Assembly (NCBI RefSeq): GCF_019933235.1
Contig: NZ_CP082945.1
Location: 6,175,501-6,239,500, forward strand
Source: Streptomyces angustmyceticus
Lineage (GTDB): Bacteria > Actinomycetota > Actinomycetes > Streptomycetales > Streptomycetaceae
Direction: 5' to 3'
DNA: 64,000 bases
The stretch's first letter is position 1; every line of letters starts with the position of its first letter. Positions 28,733 to 36,676 of this stretch are shown here, one piece after another. The notes under the pieces are model-generated. The model ran no database searches. It saw only the letters and a program-made list of their open reading frames with translations, and was not told the DNA's origin. The position numbers were made by a program, and so were the translations under genes.

Positions 28733-29515
28733 TCACCCCGGCCGGACGAACCCGCACTCGTACGCGGCGATCACCGCCTGGGTCCGGTCCCGCACCCCGA
28801 GCTTGGCCAGTACCCCCGCCACGTGCGTCTTGACCGTGGCCGCGCCCACCTCCAGCCGGTCCGCGATCTCGGCGTTCGTCAGCCCGGCCGTCATCAGCCG
28901 CAGCACCGCCCGCTCCCGCCCGGACAGCCGGGCCCGCAGCGCCGCCGCCGCGTCGGCCGCGGCCCGCTCCCCGGCGTGCCGGGCGGCCAGCCGGCGGACC
29001 GCGGCGGGGAACAGCAGCGAGTCGCTGCGCGCCACCAGCCGTACGGCCTGCACCAGGTCCTCCGCGCCGGACCGCTTGAGCAGGAACCCGCTGGCGCCGG
29101 CCCGCAGCGCGTCGTAGACGTGGGCATCGTTCTCGAAGGTGGTCACCACGATGACGCGCGGCGGCTCCGGCATCCCGGCGAGTACCTGCTCGGTCGCCCG
29201 GATGCCGTCGATCTCCGGCATCCGCACGTCCATCAGCACGACGTCGGGGCGCAGCGCACGGATCAGCGGCACCGCCTCCGCGCCGGTCGACGCCTCGCCG
29301 ACGACCTCCATGTCCGGCTCGGCGCCCAGGATCGCGCGCAGCGCCGTCCGCACCATCCGCTCGTCGTCGGCGAGGACGAGGCGCAGCGGGCGAGGGCCGT
29401 CCCCGCCGGGCGCCTCGTGGCCGTGCTCCTGCCGCGTGGTCATGTCCCCCGGCATGGTCATGTCTCCCGGCATGGTCATGTCTCCCGGCATGGTCATGTC
29501 TCCCGGCGTGGTCAT
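28733..29515 (-). CDS. LuxR family (NarL/FixJ) response regulator with repeat-expanded N-terminus
   Basis: A 260-residue response regulator. The receiver begins near residue 43, has the phospho-acceptor Asp96 in VLMDVRMP, and the Lys in LLKRSG; the C-terminal HTH is LSGRERAVLRLMTAGLTNAEIADRLEVGAATVKTHV. The first 24 residues are four copies of a PGDMTM-like hexapeptide from an 18-bp tandem repeat. The outermost ATG follows the kinase stop by seven bases with GGTGAG upstream, but inner ATGs are possible starts. Confidence 0.9.
   Translation of the reverse strand: MTTPGDMTMPGDMTMPGDMTMPGDMTTRQEHGHEAPGGDGPRPLRLVLADDERMVRTALRAILGAEPDMEVVGEASTGAEAVPLIRALRPDVVLMDVRMPEIDGIRATEQVLAGMPEPPRVIVVTTFENDAHVYDALRAGASGFLLKRSGAEDLVQAVRLVARSDSLLFPAAVRRLAARHAGERAAADAAAALRARLSGRERAVLRLMTAGLTNAEIADRLEVGAATVKTHVAGVLAKLGVRDRTQAVIAAYECGFVRPG
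29441..29512. repeat. 18-bp tandem repeat (4 copies) at the response regulator start
   Basis: Four 18-bp units begin at 29441, 29459, 29477 and 29495; only the outer two carry one substitution each. On the coding strand every unit holds GGGAGAC followed by ATGACC and, in most, ATGCCG, so each unit contains a ribosome-binding-like element and in-frame start codons eight bases later. Copy-number change would keep the frame because the unit is a multiple of three. Confidence 0.95.
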
Positions 29516-29522
29516 GCGCCGC

Positions 29523-30821
29523 TCACCCCGTTCCTGTCCCGGTCCTTGTCGTCGGCCCTGGCCCTGGCCCTGGCCCCGTCCCCGTCCCCGTCCTCGGCCC
29601 TGCCCCCGCCGACGGCAGCCGGACCGCCAGTCGCCACACCCCGTCCCGGGCCGCTGCCGTGGCCTCGCCGCCCAGCAGGCGGGCCCGGTCGGCGATCCCC
29701 CGCAGCCCGTGGCCGCCGCCCGGACGGGCCGCCGCAGCGGGGCGGGCGGCCCCTGGCCCGGCCACCGGATTCTCCATCAGGATCGTCAACTCCCCTTCAT
29801 GTGACCGCAGATGAAGCCGGACCGGTACCGGTCCGGCGTGCCGCAGCGCGTTGCCGAGGCCCTCCTGCACGATCCGGTAGGCCGCCCGCGAGACCACCGG
29901 CGCCAGGCCGGCGCACCGCCCCTCGACCGTCGCCTCGACCGCCACGCCCGCCGCCCGGGTCCGGCCGAGCAGCGCCGGAAGGGCGTCCAGAGCGGGTGCG
30001 GGCGCGGCCGGATCGGTGCCGTCCTCCGCGCGCAACAGGCCCAGTACGGTGTCCAGTTCGGCGACCGCCTCGCGGGTGGTCTCCTCGATGGCGGCCAGCG
30101 CCCGGCGGGCGAATTCCGGGTCGGCGTCCAGCACCCGGCGGGCCGCGCCCGCCTGGAGGGTGACCGCGCTCAGCGCGTGCCCGACGGCGTCGTGCAGCTC
30201 GCGGGCCAGCCGGTTGCGGGTCGCCAGATCGGCGGCCCGGCGTTCGGCGGCGGCCAGCCGGTCGGCGGGCGTCGGCCCCAGCAGCACCGGCGCCAGGCGC
30301 CCCAGCAGCGCGCCTGCCCCCCAGGCGGTGCCGGTCGTCAGGGCCAGCAGCGCCAGCCCCGCGAGCGGCCCCAGTACGCCGGGCAGTTCGGGCCGGCCCA
30401 GCGCGGTGTGCCGCAGCGGATCGGCGAACGGCAGCATCAGGAGCACGACCGCGGCCGGCGGCGCGGACAGCGTCATACCGCTGACGACGCCACCCGCCAG
30501 CAGATGCGCCGTGAACCACAGTGCCGTGCGCCGCCGGGCCGCCCACGAGAGCGCCGGCCCCTCGGCCAGCAGCTCGGCGGGCACCGCGCACAGCGCGCGT
30601 ACGGCGGCCACCTCCAGTGGCCGCACCAGCGGGAAGAGCAGCCCGGCGAGGGCGGCCGGCGGCAGGGCGCAGCCGAACGCGACGAACTGCCAGCGCACGT
30701 CGCGCAGCGGATCGGCGCCGTCCACCACGAGTGGGATCACCACCGCGACCAGTAGGAAGAACGGCATCAACAGCGCGCCGCCCAGCACCAGATGGACCCA
30801 GCGCCTGCCGGTCAGCCGCAC
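29523..30821 (-). CDS. Sensor histidine kinase (HisKA_3 type)
   Basis: A 432-residue membrane kinase with about six hydrophobic segments in the first 180 residues, a HisKA_3 dimerisation motif RNRLARELHDAVGHALS (phospho-acceptor His210) and an HATPase domain (SRAAYRIVQEGLGNALRHAG, GHGLRGIADRARLLGG). It should phosphorylate the regulator encoded 7 bases downstream. The C-terminal 25 residues are a Gly-Pro-Thr repeat from CCCTGG/CCCCGT-like DNA repeats. GTG start with GAGG upstream. Confidence 0.92.
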   Translation of the reverse strand: MRLTGRRWVHLVLGGALLMPFFLLVAVVIPLVVDGADPLRDVRWQFVAFGCALPPAALAGLLFPLVRPLEVAAVRALCAVPAELLAEGPALSWAARRRTALWFTAHLLAGGVVSGMTLSAPPAAVVLLMLPFADPLRHTALGRPELPGVLGPLAGLALLALTTGTAWGAGALLGRLAPVLLGPTPADRLAAAERRAADLATRNRLARELHDAVGHALSAVTLQAGAARRVLDADPEFARRALAAIEETTREAVAELDTVLGLLRAEDGTDPAAPAPALDALPALLGRTRAAGVAVEATVEGRCAGLAPVVSRAAYRIVQEGLGNALRHAGPVPVRLHLRSHEGELTILMENPVAGPGAARPAAAARPGGGHGLRGIADRARLLGGEATAAARDGVWRLAVRLPSAGAGPRTGTGTGPGPGPGPTTRTGTGTG

Positions 30822-30960
30822 CGGACCGCCTCGCGTGGGGCGGCCTGGGGACGGTCGGGCGCTGACGGCTGCGATGCCCGTGCGGGGCGGCCGGTGCGGG
30901 GGTTCATGGCGCCCAGCCTTCCGGAGGCCGTCCCGGTGCGCGTCGTCCCCGGCGGCGATC

Positions 30961-30984
30961 CGCCTCCGCCGTACGGGGGAGGCG
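30961..30984 (-). terminator. Hairpin after the IclR regulator gene
   Basis: CGCCTCC and GGAGGCG pair around a ten-base loop 13 bases beyond the stop of the IclR gene. Stem of seven base pairs; a plausible terminator, also in position to separate the kinase start. Confidence 0.5.
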
Positions 30985-30996
30985 AAGGCCGGGGCG

Positions 30997-31767
30997 TCAC
31001 AGCCGCCGGGTGGCCAGCGCCAGCCGGTCGCGGGCGTCGAACAGGGTGTCCTTGATCAGCTGCTCGTGCGCCGGGGTCAGCCGGGCCACCGGCACCGAGC
31101 AGCTGATCGCGTCCCTGGCCGGGGTGCGATACGGGATCGCGACGCCGAAACAGCGCAGGCCCAGGGTGTTCTCCTCGCGGTCGACCGCATAGCCCTGCTC
31201 GCGCACCGCGTGCAGCTCCTCGATCAGCTGCTCGCGGTCGGTGAGGGTGTGCTCGGTCAGCTGCGCGAGGGCCGGCGGCAGCAGCGCCCGCACCTGGTCG
31301 TCGGTGTACGTGGCGAGCAGCGCCTTGCCCAGCGAGGTCGAGTGGGCGGGCAGCCGCCGGCCGACGCGGGTGAAGGGGCGCAGGTAGTGCTGCGACTGGC
31401 GGGTGGCGAGGTAGACGACGTTGGTGCCGTCCAGGCGGGCGAGGTGGATGGTCTCGGTGGTGTCGTCGGAGAGCCGGTCCAGCGTCGGCCGGGCCGCGGC
31501 GACCACCTCGTCGCCGTCGATGTAGGACGTGCCGACCAGCAGCGCGCGCACGCCGATGCCGTAGCGGGTGCCGGTGGCGTCGGTCTCCACCCAGCCCAGG
31601 TCGACCAGGGTGCGCAGCAGCATGTAGAGGCTGGACTTCGGGTAGCCGACGGCCTCCTGGACGGACGCCAGGCTGTGCATGCCGGGGCGGCCCGCGAAGT
31701 ACTCGAGCAACTCGACCGTCCGCACGGCGGATTTGACCTGGGATCCACCGGTCTCGGCAGCTGGCAT
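30997..31767 (-). CDS. IclR family transcriptional regulator
   Basis: A 256-residue IclR regulator. The winged helix lies near residues 10-60 (AVRTVELLEYFAGRPGMHSLASVQEAVGYPKSSLYMLLRTL), followed by the ligand domain with HSTSLGKALLATY and LGLRCFGVAIPYRTPARDAISCSVP. It diverges from the KGSA/2,5-dioxovalerate-type dehydrogenase gene and probably controls it, with a sugar-acid breakdown product as ligand. The frame is open to 31818, but ATG 31767 fits the family N-terminus better. Confidence 0.9.
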   Translation of the reverse strand: MPAAETGGSQVKSAVRTVELLEYFAGRPGMHSLASVQEAVGYPKSSLYMLLRTLVDLGWVETDATGTRYGIGVRALLVGTSYIDGDEVVAAARPTLDRLSDDTTETIHLARLDGTNVVYLATRQSQHYLRPFTRVGRRLPAHSTSLGKALLATYTDDQVRALLPPALAQLTEHTLTDREQLIEELHAVREQGYAVDREENTLGLRCFGVAIPYRTPARDAISCSVPVARLTPAHEQLIKDTLFDARDRLALATRRL

Positions 31768-31825
31768 CGCCCTTGACCCCCCTGTTCCGACAGCCATAGA
31801 GTCCCAGTTGTTCACCATCTGGGAC

Positions 31826-31847
31826 AGCGTTCAGCATATCGAACGCT
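31826..31847. promoter_or_regulatory. Palindromic operator between iclR and the aldehyde dehydrogenase gene
   Basis: AGCGTTC-N8-GAACGCT is a perfect inverted repeat with seven-base arms at the centre of the divergent intergenic region, 58 bases from each start codon region. It is the best candidate binding site for the IclR regulator and would control both directions. Confidence 0.6.
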
Positions 31848-31904
31848 CCGCAATGCGGCAGGATGCGGAAAGACTCGGCAGGCATCGCCCGGGAGGAATG
31901 CACG

Positions 31905-33446
31905 GTGACAGCAGCACCAGTCTGGAGTGTCGACCCCCGAACCGGAAAGCAGCGGGAGCAGGTTGCGGTGGAGGCCACAGCCGGCGAGGTGGACTCCGTG
32001 GTCCGCGCGGCCCACGCCGCCCGCGGAGCGCTCGCCGACCGTGCCCCGCGCGCCGCCCTGCTGCGCCGCGCCGCCGACCTGCTCGACGAGGCGGGCGACG
32101 CGGTCATCGAGGCCGCCGACGCCGAGACCGCCCTCGGCCCCGGCCGGCTCACCGGCGAACTCGCCCGCACCACCTACCAGTTGCGGGCCTTCGCGGACCA
32201 GGTGGCGGAGGGCTCCTTCCTCGACGTACGGATCGACCACGCCGACCCCGGCCTCACCCCGCCCCGGCCCGACCTGCGCCGCTACAAGATCCCGCTGGGC
32301 GCCGTCGCCGTCTACGCCGCCAGCAACTTCCCGCTCGCCTTCTCGGTCCCCGGCGGCGACACCGCCAGCGCGCTGGCGGCCGGCTGCCCCGTCGTCGTCA
32401 AGGCGCACCCGGACCACCCGGCCACCTCCGAGCTGTGCGCCGCGCTGCTGCGCCGGGCCGCCGCCGAGGCCGGGCTGCCGGAGGGTGTGCTGCACCTGGT
32501 GCACGGCTTCCAGGCCGGTATCGACCTGGTGCGCCACCCGCTGATCACCGCGGCCGGGTTCACCGGCTCGGTGCGCGGCGGCCGCGCGCTGTACGACGCC
32601 GCCGCGGCCCGCCCGCACCCCATCCCCTTCCACGGCGAACTGGGCAGCCTCAACCCCGTCGTGGTCACCGAGGCCGCGGCCCGGGAACGCGCCGAGCAGA
32701 TCGGCGCCGGGCTGGCCGGCGCGATGACGCTCGGCGCCGGACAGTTCTGCGTCAAGCCGGGCCTGGTCCTGGCGCCCGCGGGAGCGGCCGGCGACCGGCT
32801 GCTGACCTCGCTGACCGCCGCCGTGAGCGACACCGAGGCCGGAGTGCTGCTCGACCACCGGATGCGGGAGGCGTTCCTCGACGGGGTGCGCTCCCGCGCC
32901 GCCCTTCCCGACGTCGAGGCGCCGGTGACCCCCGGTGCGGGCGGCCCGCACACCGTCAGCGCCGGATTCCTCGCCGTCCCCGCCGCCCGCCTCGCCGCCG
33001 AAGGCCCGCACGACCTCCTGCTGGAGGAGTGCTTCGGCCCGGTCACCGTCGTCGCCCGCTACACCGACGAGGCCGAGATCGGCGCCGTCCTCGCCCGGCT
33101 GCCCGGCAACCTCTCCGCGACCCTCCAGCTCGGCGACGCGGAGAGCGCCGGCACCGACGACGCAGGTGCCGGCGCCCGGCTGCTGGCCGCGGTCACCCCG
33201 CTCGCCGGCCGGGTGGTCGTCAACGGCTGGCCGACCGGTGTCGCGGTCGCCCCCGCCCAGCACCACGGCGGCCCCTACCCGGCCACCACCTCCACGTCCA
33301 CCTCCGTCGGCGGCACCGCCGTCGAACGCTGGCTGCGCCCCGTCGCCTACCAGGACGCCCCCGCCGCGCTGCTGCCGCCCGAGCTGCGCGAGGACAACCC
33401 GCTCGGCCTGCCGCGCCGGGTCGACGACCGCGCCGAGGGCGCGTAG
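31905..33446 (+). CDS. Alpha-ketoglutaric semialdehyde (2,5-dioxovalerate) dehydrogenase-type aldehyde dehydrogenase
   Basis: A 513-residue NADP-type aldehyde dehydrogenase of the KGSADH group. It has VYAASNFPLAFSVPGGDTASALAAGCPVVVKAHP for cofactor binding, the catalytic Glu in FHGELGSLNPVVV and the catalytic Cys in AGQFCVKPGLVLAP. These enzymes yield 2-oxoglutarate in the final step of oxidative uronate, aldarate, pentose or hydroxyproline catabolism. GGGAGG precedes the GTG at 31905. Upstream dehydratases for the pathway are not in the window. Confidence 0.88.
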   Translation: MTAAPVWSVDPRTGKQREQVAVEATAGEVDSVVRAAHAARGALADRAPRAALLRRAADLLDEAGDAVIEAADAETALGPGRLTGELARTTYQLRAFADQVAEGSFLDVRIDHADPGLTPPRPDLRRYKIPLGAVAVYAASNFPLAFSVPGGDTASALAAGCPVVVKAHPDHPATSELCAALLRRAAAEAGLPEGVLHLVHGFQAGIDLVRHPLITAAGFTGSVRGGRALYDAAAARPHPIPFHGELGSLNPVVVTEAAARERAEQIGAGLAGAMTLGAGQFCVKPGLVLAPAGAAGDRLLTSLTAAVSDTEAGVLLDHRMREAFLDGVRSRAALPDVEAPVTPGAGGPHTVSAGFLAVPAARLAAEGPHDLLLEECFGPVTVVARYTDEAEIGAVLARLPGNLSATLQLGDAESAGTDDAGAGARLLAAVTPLAGRVVVNGWPTGVAVAPAQHHGGPYPATTSTSTSVGGTAVERWLRPVAYQDAPAALLPPELREDNPLGLPRRVDDRAEGA

Positions 33447-33451
33447 GCACC

Positions 33452-33991
33452 GTGCGCCCCGCCCCCGACGCCGCCCTCCGGATCCGTGCCGCGACCCGCG
33501 CGGACCTGGCGGCGATCGCCGCCCTGCACACCGGCGCCCACGCCGCCCTGCACCGCGCCCGCTTCCCCGGCGTCCCCTTCGACGCCCCGGCCGAACACAC
33601 CCGCCGGCACGACGCCTGGTCGCGCGACCTTGCGGCCGACGACACCCCCGTGCTGTGCGCCGCACGGCACGGCACGGTCGTCGGCGCGGCCGCCTATCGC
33701 CGGCGCGACGGCGCGGGCCGGCCGGCCGTCACGCTCCACCAGCTCCAGGTCGACCCCGGCCACTGGGGGACCGGCGTCGGCCGCACCCTGCACGCCTCCT
33801 GCCTGCGGGCCTGGCACACGGACGGCTTCACCCGGGCCGGCCTCGACGTGCTCTGGCACAACCACCGCGCCCGCGCCTTCTACGCCGGCCTCGGCTGGCG
33901 CCCCGACCCGGACCGCCGCCCCGCCCCCGACGCCACCCACCTCACCCTGACGCTGGACCTGGCGACGGCTCCGGCCCCGCCGGCTCCCTGA
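33452..33991 (+). CDS. GNAT family N-acetyltransferase
   Basis: A 179-residue acetyltransferase. The N-terminal RIRAATRADLAAIAALH and the acetyl-CoA loop LHQLQVDPGHWGTGVGRTLHASCL (R/Q-x-x-G-x-G/A pattern) followed by LDVLWHNHRARAFYAGLGW identify the GNAT fold. It starts with GTG five bases after the aldehyde dehydrogenase stop, so both are likely co-transcribed. Its last 50 bases overlap the convergent methyltransferase gene. The substrate is unknown. Confidence 0.88.
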   Translation: MRPAPDAALRIRAATRADLAAIAALHTGAHAALHRARFPGVPFDAPAEHTRRHDAWSRDLAADDTPVLCAARHGTVVGAAAYRRRDGAGRPAVTLHQLQVDPGHWGTGVGRTLHASCLRAWHTDGFTRAGLDVLWHNHRARAFYAGLGWRPDPDRRPAPDATHLTLTLDLATAPAPPAP

Positions 33992-34631
33992 CGGCGATGA
34001 GCTGCAGCCGCTCCGCCGTCCGCCCGTCCAGCGTGCCCACCACCCCCGCCCGCTCCTTGCGCACCGCGAAGCCGGCCTCCCCGAGCAGCCCGCGCAGCCG
34101 CTCCGGCGGATGGTGCCGGAACACCCCGCCGTCCGGCGTCTCGAAGACCCCGTACGTTCCGTAGCGGTCCGCGAAGCGCGCGTACCGCTCCCGGTTGAGG
34201 GCATCGTCCTGCAGCGGAACGTCGCTCAGGTACACCACCCCGCCGGGCCGCACCAGTCGCCCCAGCTCCGCGACGATCGCCGTCTGGTCCGCGTCCCCGG
34301 GAACGCAGGTGAGCACCGCGAACAGCAGCGCCGCGTCGAAGGCACCGTCCCCGAACGGCAGCGGGAACCCGGCGCAGTGCAGGAGTTCCAGCCCGGGGTG
34401 CTCGCGCCGCCCCCGCGCGATCAGCGCCGCCGAGACGTCCACCCCGCGCACCGCGCCGTACCCCAGCCCGGCCAGCTCGGCGGTCAGCCGCCCGTAACCG
34501 CACCCGTAGTCCAGCACCCGCGCGCCGCGCGGCACATAGACGTCCAGCAAGGCCGGATCGAGCGGATGGGTGAAGGTCTTGGCCGATCCGGTCGTCTCCC
34601 AGAAGCCGAGAAATCCCTGTGACGAGGTCAT
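33942..34631 (-). CDS. Class I SAM-dependent methyltransferase
   Basis: A 229-residue methyltransferase with the SAM motif VLDYGCGYGRLTAELAGLGYGAVRGVDVS, then FDAALLFAVLTCV and LVRPGGVVYLSDV. The start at 34631 has no ribosome site but TACCGT lies six bases upstream, a leaderless pattern. A longer open frame reaches 34736. It diverges from the DsbA gene. I cannot assign a substrate. Confidence 0.85.
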   Translation of the reverse strand: MTSSQGFLGFWETTGSAKTFTHPLDPALLDVYVPRGARVLDYGCGYGRLTAELAGLGYGAVRGVDVSAALIARGRREHPGLELLHCAGFPLPFGDGAFDAALLFAVLTCVPGDADQTAIVAELGRLVRPGGVVYLSDVPLQDDALNRERYARFADRYGTYGVFETPDGGVFRHHPPERLRGLLGEAGFAVRKERAGVVGTLDGRTAERLQLIAVREPAGPEPSPGPASG

Positions 34632-34710
34632 GCGGGGACGGTACCCACGGAATACCCCGCCGTCCCCCGGGGTTGCACCGGGACCCATCCACGACGAGGA
34701 AAGCCGGCTC

Positions 34711-35415
34711 ATGCGCGTCGAAATCTGGTCCGACATCGCCTGCCCCTGGTGCTACATCGGCAAGGCCCGCTTCGAGGCCGGGCTCGCCGCCTTCGCGCAC
34801 CGCGACCGGGTCGAGGTGGTGCACCGCTCCTTCGAGCTGGACCCGAAGGCACCGGCCGCCACCGACGTCCCGGTGCTCGACATGCTCGCCGCGAAGTACG
34901 GCGTCACCCGCGAGCAGGCCGAGGCGATGGAGGCCCGGGTCGCCGAGGCGGCCGCCGGGGAGGGGCTCGGCTACCGCTCCGACCGGATCCACGGCAACAC
35001 CTTCGACCTGCACCGGCTGCTGCACGCCGCGGCCGCGCACGGGGTGCGGGACGCGGTGCTCGACGCCTTCTACCGTGCCAACTTCGCCGAGGCCAGGACG
35101 CTCGGCGACCCCGCCGTGCTCCGCGCGGTCGCCGTCGGCGCGGGGCTGCCCGCCGAGGAGACCGACCGGGTGCTCGCCGACCCCGGCGCCTACGCCCGGG
35201 AGGTGCGCGCCGACGAGCGCGAGGCCGCGGAGCTGGGCGCCACCGGCGTCCCGTTCTTCGTCATCGACCGCCGCTACGGCATCTCCGGCGGCCAGCCCGC
35301 CGAGGTCTTCCGGCAGGCGCTGGAGCGCGCGCACGAGGACGCCCCGGCGCCGCCCGCGGCCGGCGGCGAGGCCGCGGTGTGCGGCGACGACGGCTGCGCC
35401 GTGCCCGGGAAGTGA
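34711..35415 (+). CDS. DsbA family oxidoreductase (FrnE-like)
   Basis: A 234-residue thioredoxin-fold protein with the active site CPWC at residues 11-14 (SDIACPWCYIGK) and the cis-Pro region GATGVPFFVIDRRYGISGGQP. No signal peptide is present, so it acts in the cytoplasm, as FrnE-type proteins do. The C-terminus has a Cys pair (AVCGDDGCAVPGK) that could form a second redox site. GAGGA lies about ten bases before the ATG. Confidence 0.9.
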   Translation: MRVEIWSDIACPWCYIGKARFEAGLAAFAHRDRVEVVHRSFELDPKAPAATDVPVLDMLAAKYGVTREQAEAMEARVAEAAAGEGLGYRSDRIHGNTFDLHRLLHAAAAHGVRDAVLDAFYRANFAEARTLGDPAVLRAVAVGAGLPAEETDRVLADPGAYAREVRADEREAAELGATGVPFFVIDRRYGISGGQPAEVFRQALERAHEDAPAPPAAGGEAAVCGDDGCAVPGK

Positions 35416-35529
35416 CCGCGGGCCGGCCCGCTCGCACCCCCCTGTGACCTGCACGGATAAGGAGCGCTTGCGGGCCGGCCAAGCGGATTCGCCATGGACG
35501 CGGCGCACTTCGCCGAGCACAGTGGGGGC

Positions 35530-36591
35530 ATGCAGCGAATCGAGCCACTCGGCGGGGACGAGTTCGCCCCCGAGACGACCTATCTGAACTCCGCCTCGTG
35601 CGGCCTCCTGCCCCGGCGCAGCGCCGCCGCCCTGCGCGCGGCCGTGGAGGAGTCCGTTTCCTACGGCACCATGGGCCGCGACTACTTCGCCGCCGCCACG
35701 GCCTCCCGGGCGGCCTTCGCCCGGCTGATGGACGTCCCCGCCGACCGGGTCGCCCTCGGCAGCTCGGTCGCGGTGCAGTCCGCGTTCGTCGCGGCCTCGC
35801 TCCCGGCGGGCGCCGAAGTACTCGCCCCCGAGGGCGACTTCAGCTCGCTGGTCAACCCGCTCGCCGCGCACCCGGGGATCAAGCTGCGCACCGTGCCGCT
35901 GGAGGCGCTCGCCGACGAGGTGCGCCCCGGCACCGCGCTGGTCGCGCTCAGCGCCGTGCAGTCCCTGGACGGCCGGATCGCCGACCTGGCGGCGGTCCGC
36001 GACGCCGCCCGGACCCACGGGGCGCGCACCTACCTGGACGTCACCCAGGCCGCCGGCTGGCTGCCGCTGCGCGCCGCGGACTTCGACTTCGTCGTCGCCG
36101 GCGCCTTCAAGTGGCTGCTGTGCCCGAAGGGGGCGACCTTCATGGCGTTCGGCGGGGACCTCGGCCGGGGCGAGGAGTGGCCGGCCGCGCTCCACGCGGG
36201 CTGGGTGGCGGGGGAGGACATCGGCGCGTCCAACTACGGGCCGATCCGGCCGGCCGCCACCGCCCGGCGCTTCGACGAACCGCACGCCCACTACTCCTAC
36301 GTCGCCGCCGAGCACTCCCTCGGCCTCCTGGCGGAGCTGGGCGTGTCCACCGTCCACGCCCACAACACCGCGCTCGCCGACCACTACCGCGCGGGCCTGA
36401 CCGAGCGCGGTCTGACGCCCCGCCCCGCGCCCGGCTCGGCGATCGTCTCCACCCCCGGGCTCGCGGACGCGGAGGAGCGGCTGGCCGCGGCGGGCGTCCG
36501 GGTCGCGGTGCGCGGCGGACTGCTGCGCGCGGCCTTCCACCTCTACAACTCGACCGACGACGTGGACCGGCTGCTGAGCCTGCTGGACTAG
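35530..36591 (+). CDS. Class V aminotransferase family protein
   Basis: A 353-residue PLP enzyme of the NifS/isopenicillin-epimerase-like class V group. TTYLNSASCGLLP marks the N-terminus, YLDVTQAAGWLPL the PLP-binding Asp strand, and AGAFKWLLCPKGATF the Schiff-base Lys. The conserved desulfurase Cys loop is not evident, so a transaminase or lyase role is more likely than sulfur transfer. A GTGGGGG element precedes the ATG; ATG 35494 is an alternative without one. Confidence 0.82.
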   Translation: MQRIEPLGGDEFAPETTYLNSASCGLLPRRSAAALRAAVEESVSYGTMGRDYFAAATASRAAFARLMDVPADRVALGSSVAVQSAFVAASLPAGAEVLAPEGDFSSLVNPLAAHPGIKLRTVPLEALADEVRPGTALVALSAVQSLDGRIADLAAVRDAARTHGARTYLDVTQAAGWLPLRAADFDFVVAGAFKWLLCPKGATFMAFGGDLGRGEEWPAALHAGWVAGEDIGASNYGPIRPAATARRFDEPHAHYSYVAAEHSLGLLAELGVSTVHAHNTALADHYRAGLTERGLTPRPAPGSAIVSTPGLADAEERLAAAGVRVAVRGGLLRAAFHLYNSTDDVDRLLSLLD

Positions 36592-36676
36592 GGGGAGGAC
36601 GGGGCGGGCGTGGGAGCGGGGGAAGCTGATGTAATGGGCAACGATCTTGTTCCGTACAGCAGTTGAGAGGCCCTCA

